DNA of 64,000 nt from Bacillota bacterium (GCA_029974635.1 JARKQY010000011.1:81375-145374), one strand, 5' to 3'. Positions 51,011 to 60,311 are shown, counted from the stretch's first letter. Notes: a model not told the origin generated them from the letters alone. Numbers and translations are program-made.

Positions 51011-51145
51011 ACGCAATCCCCCTATGATTCTATGGTTATAACTTTGAGAAAGTAAGATCATACTCGTTTTCCCTTCACTTAGTTTACCTAAAATCCAAAG
51101 ACATATCCCCGCAAAAGCCCCGCATACAATGTATAAACGGAATCT

Positions 51146-51901
51146 ATGGGGCAAAACATGAAAATCCTTATCGCTACTCTTCTCGGCTTTATCGTTGGAG
51201 TTTCGGGTACACTGGCGGGAGGATCCATCATCATTTCCCAAAAACGGGAAACTCAAACCAAACAAGGATGGTTGTTGGGATTTTCCGGCGGAGTCATGAT
51301 GGCGGTTACCATCTTTGACCTCTGGCCGGAAGCCTGGCACTTTGGAGGATTTTTCCCGACGTTCTTGGGAACCGGAACCGGCATTCTGCTGGTCAATCTT
51401 TTCGATCCCTTACTGCAACTGACACCCTGGTATCGGCGGAAGAATTTTTCCCGGTTAACCAAAGTCGGCATCCTATTGGGGATGGGTATCGGCGCACATA
51501 ATTTCCCTGAAGGCGTCGCTCTGGGCACTACCTTTATTGCCAGCCCGGTTGTATCCGGCTGGCTTGGGTTGGCCTTATTAATGGCCATTCATAATATTCC
51601 CGAAGGAATGGTCATGGCTTCCGCTTTTAAAATGGGAAAAGTTCCGCTGTTTAAAACCATTACCGCCCTGATTCTCGTCGAACTCCCAATGGCACTGGGC
51701 AGTGCACTGGGAGCATTCTTAGGTCAGATATCACCTTGGATGATCTCCTTATCCCTTGGCTTTGCCGGCGGCGCTATGTTTTTTTTGGTCGTTAAGGAAT
51801 TGTTGCCGGCAGCCCGGCAATCATCGGGTATTTTTGGGATAGGCCTGGGTTTGGGAACGGGTTTTGGAGTGGGTATCCTCCTGGTCAATCTGCTCCACTA
51901 A
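51146..51901 (+). CDS. ZIP-family metal transporter
   Basis: A 251-residue membrane protein with eight predicted helices. The metal-site motifs of ZIP helices IV and V are exact: HNFPEGVALGT and HNIPEGMVMAS. It should import zinc or another divalent cation across the inner membrane. ATG 51146 or the in-frame ATG 51158 could be the start; sites before both are weak (CGGAATCT, GGGGC). No Zur or Fur site recognised upstream. Confidence 0.9.
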   Translation: MGQNMKILIATLLGFIVGVSGTLAGGSIIISQKRETQTKQGWLLGFSGGVMMAVTIFDLWPEAWHFGGFFPTFLGTGTGILLVNLFDPLLQLTPWYRRKNFSRLTKVGILLGMGIGAHNFPEGVALGTTFIASPVVSGWLGLALLMAIHNIPEGMVMASAFKMGKVPLFKTITALILVELPMALGSALGAFLGQISPWMISLSLGFAGGAMFFLVVKELLPAARQSSGIFGIGLGLGTGFGVGILLVNLLH

Positions 51902-51944
51902 AAATATAATCCCCGGCGGGTACATCCGGGGAATTAGCGACTGA

Positions 51945-53540
51945 TTACTTTACAACGGCAGCATCATTGTTCGAGACCGCTTTGCGATTTAAAATACCAT
52001 ATTCAATACTATCCACCAAAGCTTCCCATGAAGCCTCGATCAGGTTTTCAGAAACCCCTACCGTACCCCAGGAACTCTGGCCGTCGGAGCTTTGGATCAA
52101 AACCCGGACCTTGGCCGCAGTTCCCCGTTGTTCGTCCATGATTCTCACTTTGAAGTCGGTAAGGTTGATATCGGTAATTTCAGGATAAAAACGCAACAAA
52201 GCTTTACGAATTGCCGAGTCAAGGGCGTTTACGGGACCATCTCCCTCAGCGGCGGTAATCTCGTATTCATTGCCCACCGCCACCTTGATGGTAGCCTCTG
52301 AGAATACCGGCTGGTCCCCCCGTTTTTCGACGATAATCCGGAAGCCTTCCAGATTGAATACTTTTTCATACAAGTTAAAGGCCTTTTTAATCAATAGCTC
52401 AAAGGAACCTTCGGCGGCTTCAAATTGATAGCCGGTATTTTCCAATTCCTTGATTTTATTGGTAAGGTGAATGATTTTGGGATCGTCTTTTTGGGTTGCC
52501 GGTACAATATCCTTCACTTTGCTTAGAATGGTGCTCCGGCCTGCTTGTTCCGAAAGCAAAAAACGGCGTTGATTGCCCACTTGTTCCGAGCGAATATGTT
52601 CTAAAGTCAAAGGATTTTTGATCATGGCATCAACATGGGTTCCTGCTTTGTGAGCAAAGGCGCAGGCTCCTACAAAAGGTTGCCGTTCATCATGTTGCAA
52701 ATTGGTCATCTCTGAAATAAAGTGCGATGTTTCCGTTAATAAATGCAGGTTATCCTTGACCGTTGACTCATAACCCATTTTTAGAATGACAATGGGGATG
52801 ACACTGGATAGATTGGCATTGCCACAACGTTCTCCATAACCGTTGAAAGTACCTTGCACCTGAACCGCTCCGGTTTGAACCGCCATCACCGAAGAAGCCA
52901 CCGCCACCCCGGAGTCATTATGAAAATGAACTCCCAAAGGTATGGAAATCTGTTGTTTCACCTGATTAAAGATGTCGATCATCTCAAACGGCAGGGAACC
53001 CCCGTTGGTATCACATAAAACAATTGTCGAAGCCCCGCCCCGCACCGCCGCTTTAATAGTTTCAACGGCATAGTCACGGTTGGCCTTATACCCGTCAAAG
53101 AAATGTTCGGCATCATAAATGACTTCCCGGTTATTTTGTTTTAAATAAGCAACTGAATCTTCTATAATCTGAAGGTTATCCGCCAAGCTCACCTTTAAGA
53201 CTTCCAGCGCATGAAGGTCCCAGCTTTTTCCGAAAATAGTGACCACCGACGTTCCCGTTGCCAATAAATCGTTAAGGGTCTTATCAGAGCCAGCTTCATT
53301 ATTGGCTCTTCGGGTGCTTCCGAAAGCTGTGATTTTAGCATGCTTTAAATTCAACCGGGTTACCATCTTGTAGAATTCTAAATCTTTTGGGTTGGAGCCG
53401 GGCCAACCCCCTTCAATATAGTTGATCCCCAGTTCATCCAATTTCTTAACAATGCGCAGTTTATCCTCAATGGAAAAATATACTCCTTCCCCCTGAGCTC
53501 CATCCCGCAAGGTTGTATCATAAAAAACAATTGACGGCAC
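51945..53540 (-). CDS. cimA: Citramalate synthase (CimA/LeuA family)
   Basis: A 531-residue enzyme of the isopropylmalate synthase family, citramalate type. The active-site motif is YDTTLRDGAQGEGV, the metal site is HFHNDSGVA, and the C-terminal LeuA regulatory domain begins near residue 400 and ends with SWGTVGVSENLIEASWEALVDSIEYG. I choose GTG at 53540 (VPSIVFYDTT), 8 nt after GGAGG; the GTG at 53549 lies on the site. It condenses pyruvate and acetyl-CoA to citramalate for isoleucine synthesis. No T-box or other leucine or isoleucine genes are seen nearby. Confidence 0.93.
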   Translation of the reverse strand: MPSIVFYDTTLRDGAQGEGVYFSIEDKLRIVKKLDELGINYIEGGWPGSNPKDLEFYKMVTRLNLKHAKITAFGSTRRANNEAGSDKTLNDLLATGTSVVTIFGKSWDLHALEVLKVSLADNLQIIEDSVAYLKQNNREVIYDAEHFFDGYKANRDYAVETIKAAVRGGASTIVLCDTNGGSLPFEMIDIFNQVKQQISIPLGVHFHNDSGVAVASSVMAVQTGAVQVQGTFNGYGERCGNANLSSVIPIVILKMGYESTVKDNLHLLTETSHFISEMTNLQHDERQPFVGACAFAHKAGTHVDAMIKNPLTLEHIRSEQVGNQRRFLLSEQAGRSTILSKVKDIVPATQKDDPKIIHLTNKIKELENTGYQFEAAEGSFELLIKKAFNLYEKVFNLEGFRIIVEKRGDQPVFSEATIKVAVGNEYEITAAEGDGPVNALDSAIRKALLRFYPEITDINLTDFKVRIMDEQRGTAAKVRVLIQSSDGQSSWGTVGVSENLIEASWEALVDSIEYGILNRKAVSNNDAAVVK

Positions 53541-53617
53541 CAGGATCACCTCCCTAATATTTGTATATTGTATGACATATTCGCACAGAAAACGTCACTA
53601 AAATCCATGCGCTAGAA

Positions 53618-53664
53618 GAAGTATGATAAACCCTATTCTTAACAAAAAGTGCACACTTCTTCCT
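53618..53664 (+). repeat. Dispersed palindromic repeat R1, copy 2
   Basis: GAAGTATGATAAACC, TATTCTTAACAAAAAGTGC and ACTTCTTCCT match the copy at 24092-24143 in order and orientation. It is upstream of cimA and next to a second palindrome. Confidence 0.65.
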
Positions 53665-53665
53665 G

Positions 53666-53735
53666 AGAAGCTATGTGAAAAAGCAAGGTGAATAATTTGA
53701 GTTTTTTTGAAAGGAACCTTTTTCACATAACTTCT
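53666..53735. repeat. Long imperfect palindrome
   Basis: AGAAGCTATGTGAAAAAG (53666-53683) pairs with CTTTTTCACATAACTTCT (53718-53735), 17 of 18 positions. It lies between divergent genes cimA and the PG-binding protein gene and is not followed by a clear T-run. Possibly part of the same mobile-repeat cluster as R1. Confidence 0.6.
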
Positions 53736-53886
53736 AATGATTTAAAATCTATTTTATCCTTACCGAAATTGATTGTCAATCCAAAACTTCAAAATCATCC
53801 CTTGGTCTGACACCAACTGCCGGATTCAGGCATAAGTTAATTCCGAAATCCTTATGCACTAAAAGAAGATACGGAGGAATCGCCAG

Positions 53887-55257
53887 ATGCAGTTCCGCAT
53901 CGTCAGTGTTGAAAAACTTCCCCTGGGGACAAGGATATTACGCCCCGGCGCTACCGGGGAAGATGTTAAAACGCTTCAGGAGCAACTCACCCAAAATGGC
54001 TTTTATTTCGGTACAATCGATGGGATTTTCGGACCGTTAACGCAAGAAGCGGTTCTTTTGTTGCAACGGGCCTTCAAACTTCGCATTGATGGAATTGTTG
54101 GGAATGAAGTCATGGCAGCCTTAAAAAATCCGGCTCGAAAAACCGGCAGAATTATTTACGCCCTGAAGAAAAAGGAGAGTTTGCGATCCATCTCCCGTAA
54201 TTTTAAAGTAAATCCATGCGCTTGGGATGGTATCCCGGGTCAAGGGAACCCCCAAAAACGGATTTATTCCGGTATGCGGCTGCTGCTGCACCAAAGAGCT
54301 TTATTTTTATGGAATGAACCTGCCCTAAAGCCAAATCATGATGCATCTTCTCCCAAAACCGGTAATAATACAAAAAATGAGTGGAACAGCACCGGTACTG
54401 TCGGGCCCGGTTGGACCATTGATAGCAACGGAGAACTCATCAGCCAACTCGGCCCTTCTTGCGACTCAAACGGCGGTTATTTAACAATTAGCGCAGCCCC
54501 TGAGGTATGGACCCAGCTCGTTACCTCCCGGGACTTCCGTGTTAAGTTGGAAAACCAGCTTCAAAAAATATCCGGGCTTAATTTTGGATTTGATCTAAGC
54601 ACCGCGCCATTGAATACCATTCCCTATTGGCCAAAATTTTTGCGACAGATCTGCCGGCGGTTACATATCCGCGAGCATTCGTTTTTAGTTTTACCCCTGA
54701 TTTTAAAAACCGGTACGCGCAAAAAAACTAAAAACACGCGGGAGGGGGTGTTTTTCTGGTCTAATATCGCCATCATCGCTAAATTAACCAGTCTGATAAT
54801 ATTTGAACAGTTACCAGAGACAGGTACTCCGGAAGGATACCTGAATTCCGCGGCCGAATTGCCGAAAACCTTACGTTTACTCAATAATTACCGCATAAAT
54901 CTTAAAAGTTTGTTGGCTGTCACTATCCAGTGTTGGGACTGGAACTTGGAAACCGGGAACCGCCAATCCATTCCCTATAAAAAGGCAAAAATGATCCGGG
55001 GGATGAATCCCGGCGCCGCGGTAGTTTATCCGGCAAGCAACTTAACCGCTGTTACTTACCGTAGCCAACGCCAATCCCATTGTCTGGTGTACCAAACGGT
55101 AAAAGAATGGGAAAATATGCTGCTGCTGATTAACCAATTGAATCTTTTAGGTATCGTCATTCGCAATTTTGAGGTGCTCGGAGGTGAAGGCATTACAGCA
55201 GTCCGTAATTGTTTTGCGATAATGCCGGTATCATCATTGCCTGCCATAAAATTATGA
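53887..55257 (+). CDS. Peptidoglycan-binding protein with LysM-like and degenerate GH18-like domain
   Basis: A 456-residue protein. PG_binding_1 domain at about 18-80 (RPGATGEDVKTLQEQLTQNGFY; GIFGPLTQEAVLLLQ). A LysM-like segment at about 92-140 (IIYALKKKESLRSISRNF). From about 190 comes a GH18-like barrel in which the place of the DxxDxDxE catalytic motif reads GLNFGFDLSTAP, lacking the Glu. So it is probably a non-catalytic relative of spore-cortex enzymes such as YaaH/SleL, binding wall or spore material. No signal peptide, as in spore-coat proteins. GGAGGAATCGCCAG precedes the ATG. Confidence 0.7.
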   Translation: MQFRIVSVEKLPLGTRILRPGATGEDVKTLQEQLTQNGFYFGTIDGIFGPLTQEAVLLLQRAFKLRIDGIVGNEVMAALKNPARKTGRIIYALKKKESLRSISRNFKVNPCAWDGIPGQGNPQKRIYSGMRLLLHQRALFLWNEPALKPNHDASSPKTGNNTKNEWNSTGTVGPGWTIDSNGELISQLGPSCDSNGGYLTISAAPEVWTQLVTSRDFRVKLENQLQKISGLNFGFDLSTAPLNTIPYWPKFLRQICRRLHIREHSFLVLPLILKTGTRKKTKNTREGVFFWSNIAIIAKLTSLIIFEQLPETGTPEGYLNSAAELPKTLRLLNNYRINLKSLLAVTIQCWDWNLETGNRQSIPYKKAKMIRGMNPGAAVVYPASNLTAVTYRSQRQSHCLVYQTVKEWENMLLLINQLNLLGIVIRNFEVLGGEGITAVRNCFAIMPVSSLPAIKL

Positions 55258-55480
55258 GGTGAGCCACCAAAACAAACAGTAAATATTCGAGGTTGCTACT
55301 TTTATGACATGAATCGCGATTGAATAACATATTCATGTAAAAAGGAAATAATTCCTTCTAACAGTATTCCTTCCCCACGGAGGGTCGGGAGGTGACGCTT
55401 TTGGAAGCTCAATTCGGTATTTAATTCATTTTTGGAACTAACGCAATCCTATTGACTCTAATATAACAAGGAGGATGAGC
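55258..55480. other. Intergenic region before the SPOCS-LysM gene
   Basis: No gene or clear terminator; probably contains the promoter of the following gene, possibly a sporulation sigma-factor type I cannot identify with confidence. Confidence 0.4.
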
Positions 55481-57178
55481 ATGAGTCTTTCAGGCCAATA
55501 TGATCAGCTGGTAAATTCATATACTTTGGGAAGCCTTAGTAAGGAAATTCCCATCGATGCCAGATTAAAAATTCCGGAGACCACCCCCGGGATTGAAGCG
55601 ATTATTGGGGGCGATTTTCAGATTGATTCACCTGAGGTTTCTGTTAACGAAGGCTTTTTAGTAATTTCCGGTGTAATATATCCTCAACTATTATATGCGT
55701 CGAGTGATGCAGGCGCGGAAAAACACAGCCGTCAAATTACGGAATCCCAAGATACAGATGAAAGTTCCGAACATGATAATCACCCTTACCCTTTGGAATA
55801 TAGCTACAACTGGTCGGGGGATGAAGGCGTTCTATTTGAGGAACATATAGATATCCCAGGTTTACACGCCGATTCCGTAGTTGATGTGAAATTAATTCCA
55901 AAATCGGCTGATTTCGAAAAAATCAGCACCGATCGGGTAATTTTTACAGCAAAGATCGATCTGGTTACCCAGTCCTCCAGTAAGCAAAAAAGTTCTATCA
56001 TCACTGGTCTGGTGATCCAGCCTGCTGATAAAGTGACGGTTTCCAAAGAGTCGGCCTCTACGGAGGAATTGGTAGCTATAAAACGGACTGTAGCTTCCGT
56101 CCGGACTTCACTGCAACTACCCGGTATCAAACCGGGAATTGCCCGAATTCTGAAAAATGTCGCCAAACCCTCCAGCATCAGTTGGGAATACAACCGGGGT
56201 AAAATTTATCTTAAAGGCTTACTGGATGTTGGTGTAATTTATGTTGGGCTGGATGATGACGTTCTACCCACCGAAGTATTTGCGAATGAATGGAGCCGGG
56301 ATTTTGAGAATGCGGTGCCCTTTGAAACCAGTTTCGAAACTGATTTGCCGGAAGAAGGCTTGGTGGTTCTTCCCAGTGTAACTCCCATTAATATTCAAGT
56401 AGAAATCGCCTCCCGCCGGGAGTTACATGTTCAAATCAATCTCCTATTTCAAACCGCCCTCTCCAGAGTTTTTTCCTGGGAAATTGTTACAAATGCAACT
56501 CCCACACCCGGCATAATCATCGATACTCAAAAAACATTGTTAAGTTATGAGGAATACTTAGGTGAGACCAGTGGAGAGATTCCTTTTGAACTTACCGCGG
56601 ATCTACCGGCGAGCCAGCCCGGGGTGGAAAGGATTTTGGCTTATCAAGGCCGTCTCAATGAAATTAAAATAGAAGCAGTCGAAGGAAATGCCACCATCGA
56701 AAGTAACCTGGATTTAGCGGTATTTTATACGGCGGACGGAACCGAAGCAACCGGACTGCGCATCGCCAACTGGGAAACCCGTAATAATAACGGTATCCCC
56801 CTCAACGGAATGATCGATTTTCCAAATCTTCAAACCAATTCTTTACTTCGAGGGCAGACAACAATAGAATCCTTAAAAGTGGAGCTGGTTGGTGAGCGCA
56901 CCATAAAAATTTCCGGGTTGGTAAGGGCACAGCTTAGCGCTAGAAGTCCAAGAACCATCACAGTCTTGGAGGATTTAGCGGAAGTAATTCCGGTCGATCC
57001 CGAGTCCAGGCCCAGCTTGCTCTTTTATATCGCTCAGCCTGGCGATACCCTATGGAAAATCGCCCGCCGTTATCAAACCACGGTGGCCCAGCTAGTTCAA
57101 ACTAACCAAATTATCCACCCGGGCCGGATTGAAATCGGCCAAAAACTGATAATTCCAAAGCAGATCACGCATACCTGA
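55481..57178 (+). CDS. Spore-envelope protein with three SPOCS/DUF3794 domains and LysM
   Basis: A 565-residue protein. Three SPOCS-type units can be seen, starting near residues 20 (LSKEIPIDARLKIPETTPGIE), 205 (RTSLQLPGIKPGIARILKN) and 370 (EIPFELTADLPASQPGVERIL). The C-terminus (about 515-565) is a LysM domain (IAQPGDTLWKIARRYQTTVAQLV, IGQKLIIPK). This is the SafA/SpoVID-like layout of Bacillota spore coats. I start at ATG 55481, 6 nt after GGAGG; the ATG at 55475 directly follows it. A strong terminator comes after. Confidence 0.85.
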   Translation: MSLSGQYDQLVNSYTLGSLSKEIPIDARLKIPETTPGIEAIIGGDFQIDSPEVSVNEGFLVISGVIYPQLLYASSDAGAEKHSRQITESQDTDESSEHDNHPYPLEYSYNWSGDEGVLFEEHIDIPGLHADSVVDVKLIPKSADFEKISTDRVIFTAKIDLVTQSSSKQKSSIITGLVIQPADKVTVSKESASTEELVAIKRTVASVRTSLQLPGIKPGIARILKNVAKPSSISWEYNRGKIYLKGLLDVGVIYVGLDDDVLPTEVFANEWSRDFENAVPFETSFETDLPEEGLVVLPSVTPINIQVEIASRRELHVQINLLFQTALSRVFSWEIVTNATPTPGIIIDTQKTLLSYEEYLGETSGEIPFELTADLPASQPGVERILAYQGRLNEIKIEAVEGNATIESNLDLAVFYTADGTEATGLRIANWETRNNNGIPLNGMIDFPNLQTNSLLRGQTTIESLKVELVGERTIKISGLVRAQLSARSPRTITVLEDLAEVIPVDPESRPSLLFYIAQPGDTLWKIARRYQTTVAQLVQTNQIIHPGRIEIGQKLIIPKQITHT

Positions 57179-57212
57179 TAGTATTCAAAATTTATTCCAG
57201 GCACACCGCAAC

Positions 57213-57250
57213 AAATAACCTCCCTTACAGGGAGGTTATTTGTTTTGTTT
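57213..57250 (+). terminator. Rho-independent terminator after the SPOCS-LysM gene
   Basis: AAATAACCTCCC (57213-57224) with GGGAGGTTATTT (57230-57241), 5-nt loop, followed by GTTTTGTTT. It also lies downstream of the convergent cheX gene. Confidence 0.9.
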
Positions 57251-57298
57251 ATCTAAAAAACACTTTTTAAAGCTTTCATAAGGATGCAGGATCGTCAA

Positions 57299-57772
57299 TT
57301 ATACTATCTTTTCCTCTCTTAATGCGACATATACAGTGATGTCCCCAAAATCCGTAGTCAATGGAACGTTGATAATCTGTAAATCCTTTACGGAGACCGT
57401 GATGTCCTGTCCAATAATCAATGATGGCGGAGTAATCTTACAAAAATAACCGTTTTTAAATAAATCCGTGGCTGCATTCCCGGTGATAATATTGCCCAGT
57501 TCGTTGATGGCGCTTTGCGCCAGGTAATCAAAATCATCAATGGGCAAATTCATTAACATGGATGAAGATATATTACGGGCAGTATCGTTGGACATGCAGT
57601 ATATAACCTGTCCCGTTACATCTCCGGTAACCCCGATGACTGTATTGATATCTTTACCCGAAACAGGTGATTTGACTAAACTCAAGGTCCCCTTGGCAAC
57701 ACTTTTGTTCCCGTAAGTTTCTAGAACTTTAACCGATGCCGAAATAAACGGATTTACAATTTCTACTTTCAT
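57299..57772 (-). CDS. CheX-like CheY-P phosphatase-family protein
   Basis: A 157-residue CheX-type protein. The phosphatase motif is seen as SAINELGNIITGNA (Glu and Asn residues conserved), and the N-terminal VEIVNPFISASVKVLETYG is typical. CheX removes phosphate from CheY-P in organisms such as Thermotoga and spirochaetes. It stands alone on the minus strand; a possible partner is the CheY homologue at 50171-50533. Confidence 0.85.
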   Translation of the reverse strand: MKVEIVNPFISASVKVLETYGNKSVAKGTLSLVKSPVSGKDINTVIGVTGDVTGQVIYCMSNDTARNISSSMLMNLPIDDFDYLAQSAINELGNIITGNAATDLFKNGYFCKITPPSLIIGQDITVSVKDLQIINVPLTTDFGDITVYVALREEKIV

Positions 57773-58024
57773 AAGTCCTCCTTTTGATAGTAAGATTTGC
57801 CTGAGTATTAGGATGCGGATTTTAACCCGGATTTACTGGATCGCAGAATTAAAAGTTCGCAAAAACAGATTAATTAGCTATGCTTTGAAAACCTTACCCA
57901 CACGAACTTCTAGTGGAGGCAAATCAACCGAATAAACTATTTCCTTACGATTATCGGCAACCCACTAACATTAATGAATCCTTTTTTATCTGCGGCAACA
58001 TTCGTTGCAGCTTTTTTGTTCCCC
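57773..58024. other. Intergenic region upstream of the tRNA operon
   Basis: No convincing gene. A 62-codon frame from a GTG at 57913 has no ribosome-binding site and its 3' part runs over the tRNA promoter. Confidence 0.5.
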
Positions 58025-58053
58025 TTGACGAACGGTGCTTCCGGTGTTATAAT
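58025..58053 (+). promoter_or_regulatory. Consensus sigma-A promoter of the tRNA operon
   Basis: TTGACG (58025-58030), exactly 17 bp, TATAAT (58048-58053). Start expected near 58060, about 55 nt before tRNA-Val. Confidence 0.88.
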
Positions 58054-58114
58054 TTTTATGCACTAAATAAAGCTAATTTTAATTTGCCTAAAAGTAAATA
58101 GTTATTTGCTTAAA

Positions 58115-58191
58115 GGTCGCGTAGCCCAGTTGGTTAGAGCGCTGCGTTCACATCGCAGAGGTCACTGGTTCGAGCCCAGTCGCGACCACCA
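58115..58191 (+). tRNA. tRNA-Val (CAC)
   Basis: A 77-nt cloverleaf with encoded CCA. Acceptor GGTCGCG pairs with CGCGACC. Anticodon stem CTGCG/CGCAG encloses TTCACAT, anticodon CAC. T arm GGTTCGAGCCC. Confidence 0.95.
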
Positions 58192-58226
58192 TTATTTTAT
58201 CATTAAGAGATCCTGTTTGGCAATAC

Positions 58227-58303
58227 GGAGCCGTGGTGTAGTTGGTTAACATGCCAGCCTGTCACGCTGGAGACCGCGGGTTCGAGTCCCGTCGGCTCCG
58301 CCA
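58227..58303 (+). tRNA. tRNA-Asp (GTC)
   Basis: A 77-nt cloverleaf with encoded CCA. Acceptor GGAGCCG/CGGCTCC, anticodon stem CCAGC/GCTGG around CTGTCAC, anticodon GTC. Discriminator G, as in tRNA-Asp. Confidence 0.97.
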
Positions 58304-58366
58304 TAAACAAATCAGTTATTAGGTATTTGTAATTTTATTTTCTAAATAACAAGTAACTAGTAAGCC

Positions 58367-58442
<76 letters not shown>

Positions 58443-58485
58443 TTATTTGCTTAAATCTCGATTACTTGCCTGATCGAAGTAAAAT

Positions 58486-58513
58486 ATAACCCCATGTGGG
58501 GTTATTTGTTTTT
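58486..58513 (+). terminator. Rho-independent terminator of the tRNA operon
   Basis: ATAACCCC (58486-58493), ATGT loop, GGGGTTAT (58498-58505), then TTGTTTTTT. Confidence 0.88.
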
Positions 58514-58767
58514 TAGAGTTGTCGATAAAATTGCCAATACTGGGAATCTGTCCAACGGGATACCGGTAAATATCTGGCGGGATCTGAACAACTGGCGGCT
58601 TTGTTAACTAGGAATTTTTGCGGTATGTTAAAATCTTCTTAATCCCTTAATCCAATTAATCCTGTCCAGCAACCTTGTTTAGGCGCATAAAATTCACAAG
58701 CTTTTTCGACGGAATTTACAGGATTTATTGGATTCAAACATTTCTCCAATAACTAATTACTGCTTTT
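58514..58767. other. Intergenic region, nothing recognised
   Basis: Between the tRNA terminator and the pseudouridine synthase 3' end. No coding frame or structured repeat seen. Confidence 0.5.
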
Positions 58768-59439
58768 TCACCCAAACATCTTCCAGGGCATAACCGGGGG
58801 TGGTTCCGAAACGAAATGCAGCATCTCGCCCTTTGTAGGGTGCTGAAAACCGATTGCAAGGGACCACAAGGCAAGTTGTTGCCCCGGTGAGTTTACTCCG
58901 GCGCCATATTTTTGATCACCGTAAAGTGGATGCCCCAAATTGGCCATTTGGACCCGGATTTGATGCGATCGCCCGGTTTCCAGGCAAATTTGGATTAAAC
59001 TGAAACCGTTTTTCGTATCCAGTGCCTCATATTTCAAAACAGCCTCTTTGGCGCCGGGGGAAGGTTCTGAGAATACTTTGACTGAATTGGAGGAGGTATC
59101 CTTTAACAAATAATCCCGCAATCGTCCCTTGGATTGGCTGGGAACTCCGTGAACTACGATCCGGTAAATCTTTATAAATTTCCGATCCCTCACTTGTTGG
59201 GTTAGTCTGGCAGCAGCCTTGGAAGTTTTGGCGAAAACCATCACCCCGCCGGCGGGACGGTCGAGGCGGTGCACCAAACCCAGATAAACATTGCCCGGTT
59301 TTTGATATCGTAGTTTCAAATCGGCTTTTAAAAGTGTAAGTAAGTCCCGATCCCCTGAATCATCCGCTTGGGTGGGCATATTCACCGGTTTTACCACTAC
59401 CAGCAGGTGGTTGTCTTCATAAAGTATTTGCGGATTCAT
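58768..59439 (-). CDS. RluA-family RNA pseudouridine synthase
   Basis: A 223-residue RluA/RluD-type synthase without S4 domain. It opens NPQILYEDNHLLVVVKPVNMPTQ and has the catalytic Asp in LVHRLDRPAGGVMVFAKT, then GRSHQIRVQMANLGHPLYGDQKYG. It isomerises uridine to pseudouridine in rRNA or tRNA; the site cannot be told. I start at ATG 59439 with AAGG upstream. It overlaps the end of the rRNA methyltransferase gene, so the two RNA-modifying genes are coupled. Confidence 0.9.
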   Translation of the reverse strand: MNPQILYEDNHLLVVVKPVNMPTQADDSGDRDLLTLLKADLKLRYQKPGNVYLGLVHRLDRPAGGVMVFAKTSKAAARLTQQVRDRKFIKIYRIVVHGVPSQSKGRLRDYLLKDTSSNSVKVFSEPSPGAKEAVLKYEALDTKNGFSLIQICLETGRSHQIRVQMANLGHPLYGDQKYGAGVNSPGQQLALWSLAIGFQHPTKGEMLHFVSEPPPVMPWKMFG

Positions 59440-59447
59440 ATGCATCC

Positions 59448-60311
59448 TTAGCCGGCTTCCCACCTGCCGCTGGCTCCGCAGGGCAGAACAATTCCCGAGG
59501 CCGAAACAGGAAGGCCGATCTCGTCGCAGCTTACAATCCCACCGAATTTTTCACCGACGGTTAATGCCAGTATATTCTTAAGCACTGTGGGGGCAAGTCC
59601 GGTCGTGTAAGAATTAATCAGGAAAAACAGCGGTTGCAGGGCCAGAATCGCGGTGCAAGCCTGAACTAACGGGAAAAGTTCCGTTTCAATCTTCCAAACC
59701 TCTCCCCCCGGACCGCGCCCGAATGACGGCGGGTCCATGATAATCCCTTCGTAACGGCGGCCTCTCCTGGCTTCGCGCTGTACAAACTTGATAACATCAT
59801 CATTAATATAGCGCACGGGCCGTTCAGCCACTCCGGAAAGGGCGGCGTTTTCCTTGGCCCAGCCCACCATGCTTTTGGCTGCATCCACATGACATACTTC
59901 AGCCCCGGCATAAGCTGCGGCAACGGTAGCCCCTCCGGTATAGGCGAATAAGTTCAATACTTTTACCGGGTACGAACGGGCCTGAATTTTAGAAATTATC
60001 CAGTTCCAATTGGCGGCTTGCTCCGGAAACAGGCCGGTATGTTTAAAACCGGTAGGCCGGACATAAAAAGAAAATGAACCGTAGCGAACTACCCATTTCT
60101 CGGGCAGTTCCTTGAAAAACTCCCATTGCCCGCCGCCGCTGCTGCTGCGATGATAATAACCGTCGATTTTAACTGCGGCCGGATTCTGCTGAAACGGCCA
60201 GATCACCTGCGGATCGGGCCGGCGTAAAATATATTTGCCCCAGCGTTCAATCCGCTCCCCATTGCCGGTATCAATTAATTCATAGTCCCGCCAATCATTT
60301 GCCACATACAT
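59448..60311 (-). CDS. Class I SAM-dependent RNA methyltransferase (RlmI/RlmK-like, COG1092)
   Basis: A 287-residue methyltransferase. SAM-binding motif LNLFAYTGGATVAAAYAGAEV, acidic VDAAKSMV, and motif IV IIMDPPSFGRGPGG, which fits the RlmI/RlmK catalytic domain. It lacks the PUA domain found at the N-terminus of RlmI. GGAGG lies before the ATG. The mRNA appears to have a leader of about 265 nt from the promoter at 60584. Target base unknown, probably rRNA. Confidence 0.88.
   Translation of the reverse strand: MYVANDWRDYELIDTGNGERIERWGKYILRRPDPQVIWPFQQNPAAVKIDGYYHRSSSGGGQWEFFKELPEKWVVRYGSFSFYVRPTGFKHTGLFPEQAANWNWIISKIQARSYPVKVLNLFAYTGGATVAAAYAGAEVCHVDAAKSMVGWAKENAALSGVAERPVRYINDDVIKFVQREARRGRRYEGIIMDPPSFGRGPGGEVWKIETELFPLVQACTAILALQPLFFLINSYTTGLAPTVLKNILALTVGEKFGGIVSCDEIGLPVSASGIVLPCGASGRWEAG

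Noticed and set aside
53541..53617. T-box or other leader regulating cimA
   Set aside because: The leader before the start is too short and lacks a T-box motif or terminator.
57913..58101. 62-codon ORF with four cysteines before the tRNA operon
   Set aside because: GTG start without ribosome site; the frame runs across a perfect tRNA promoter (58025-58053).
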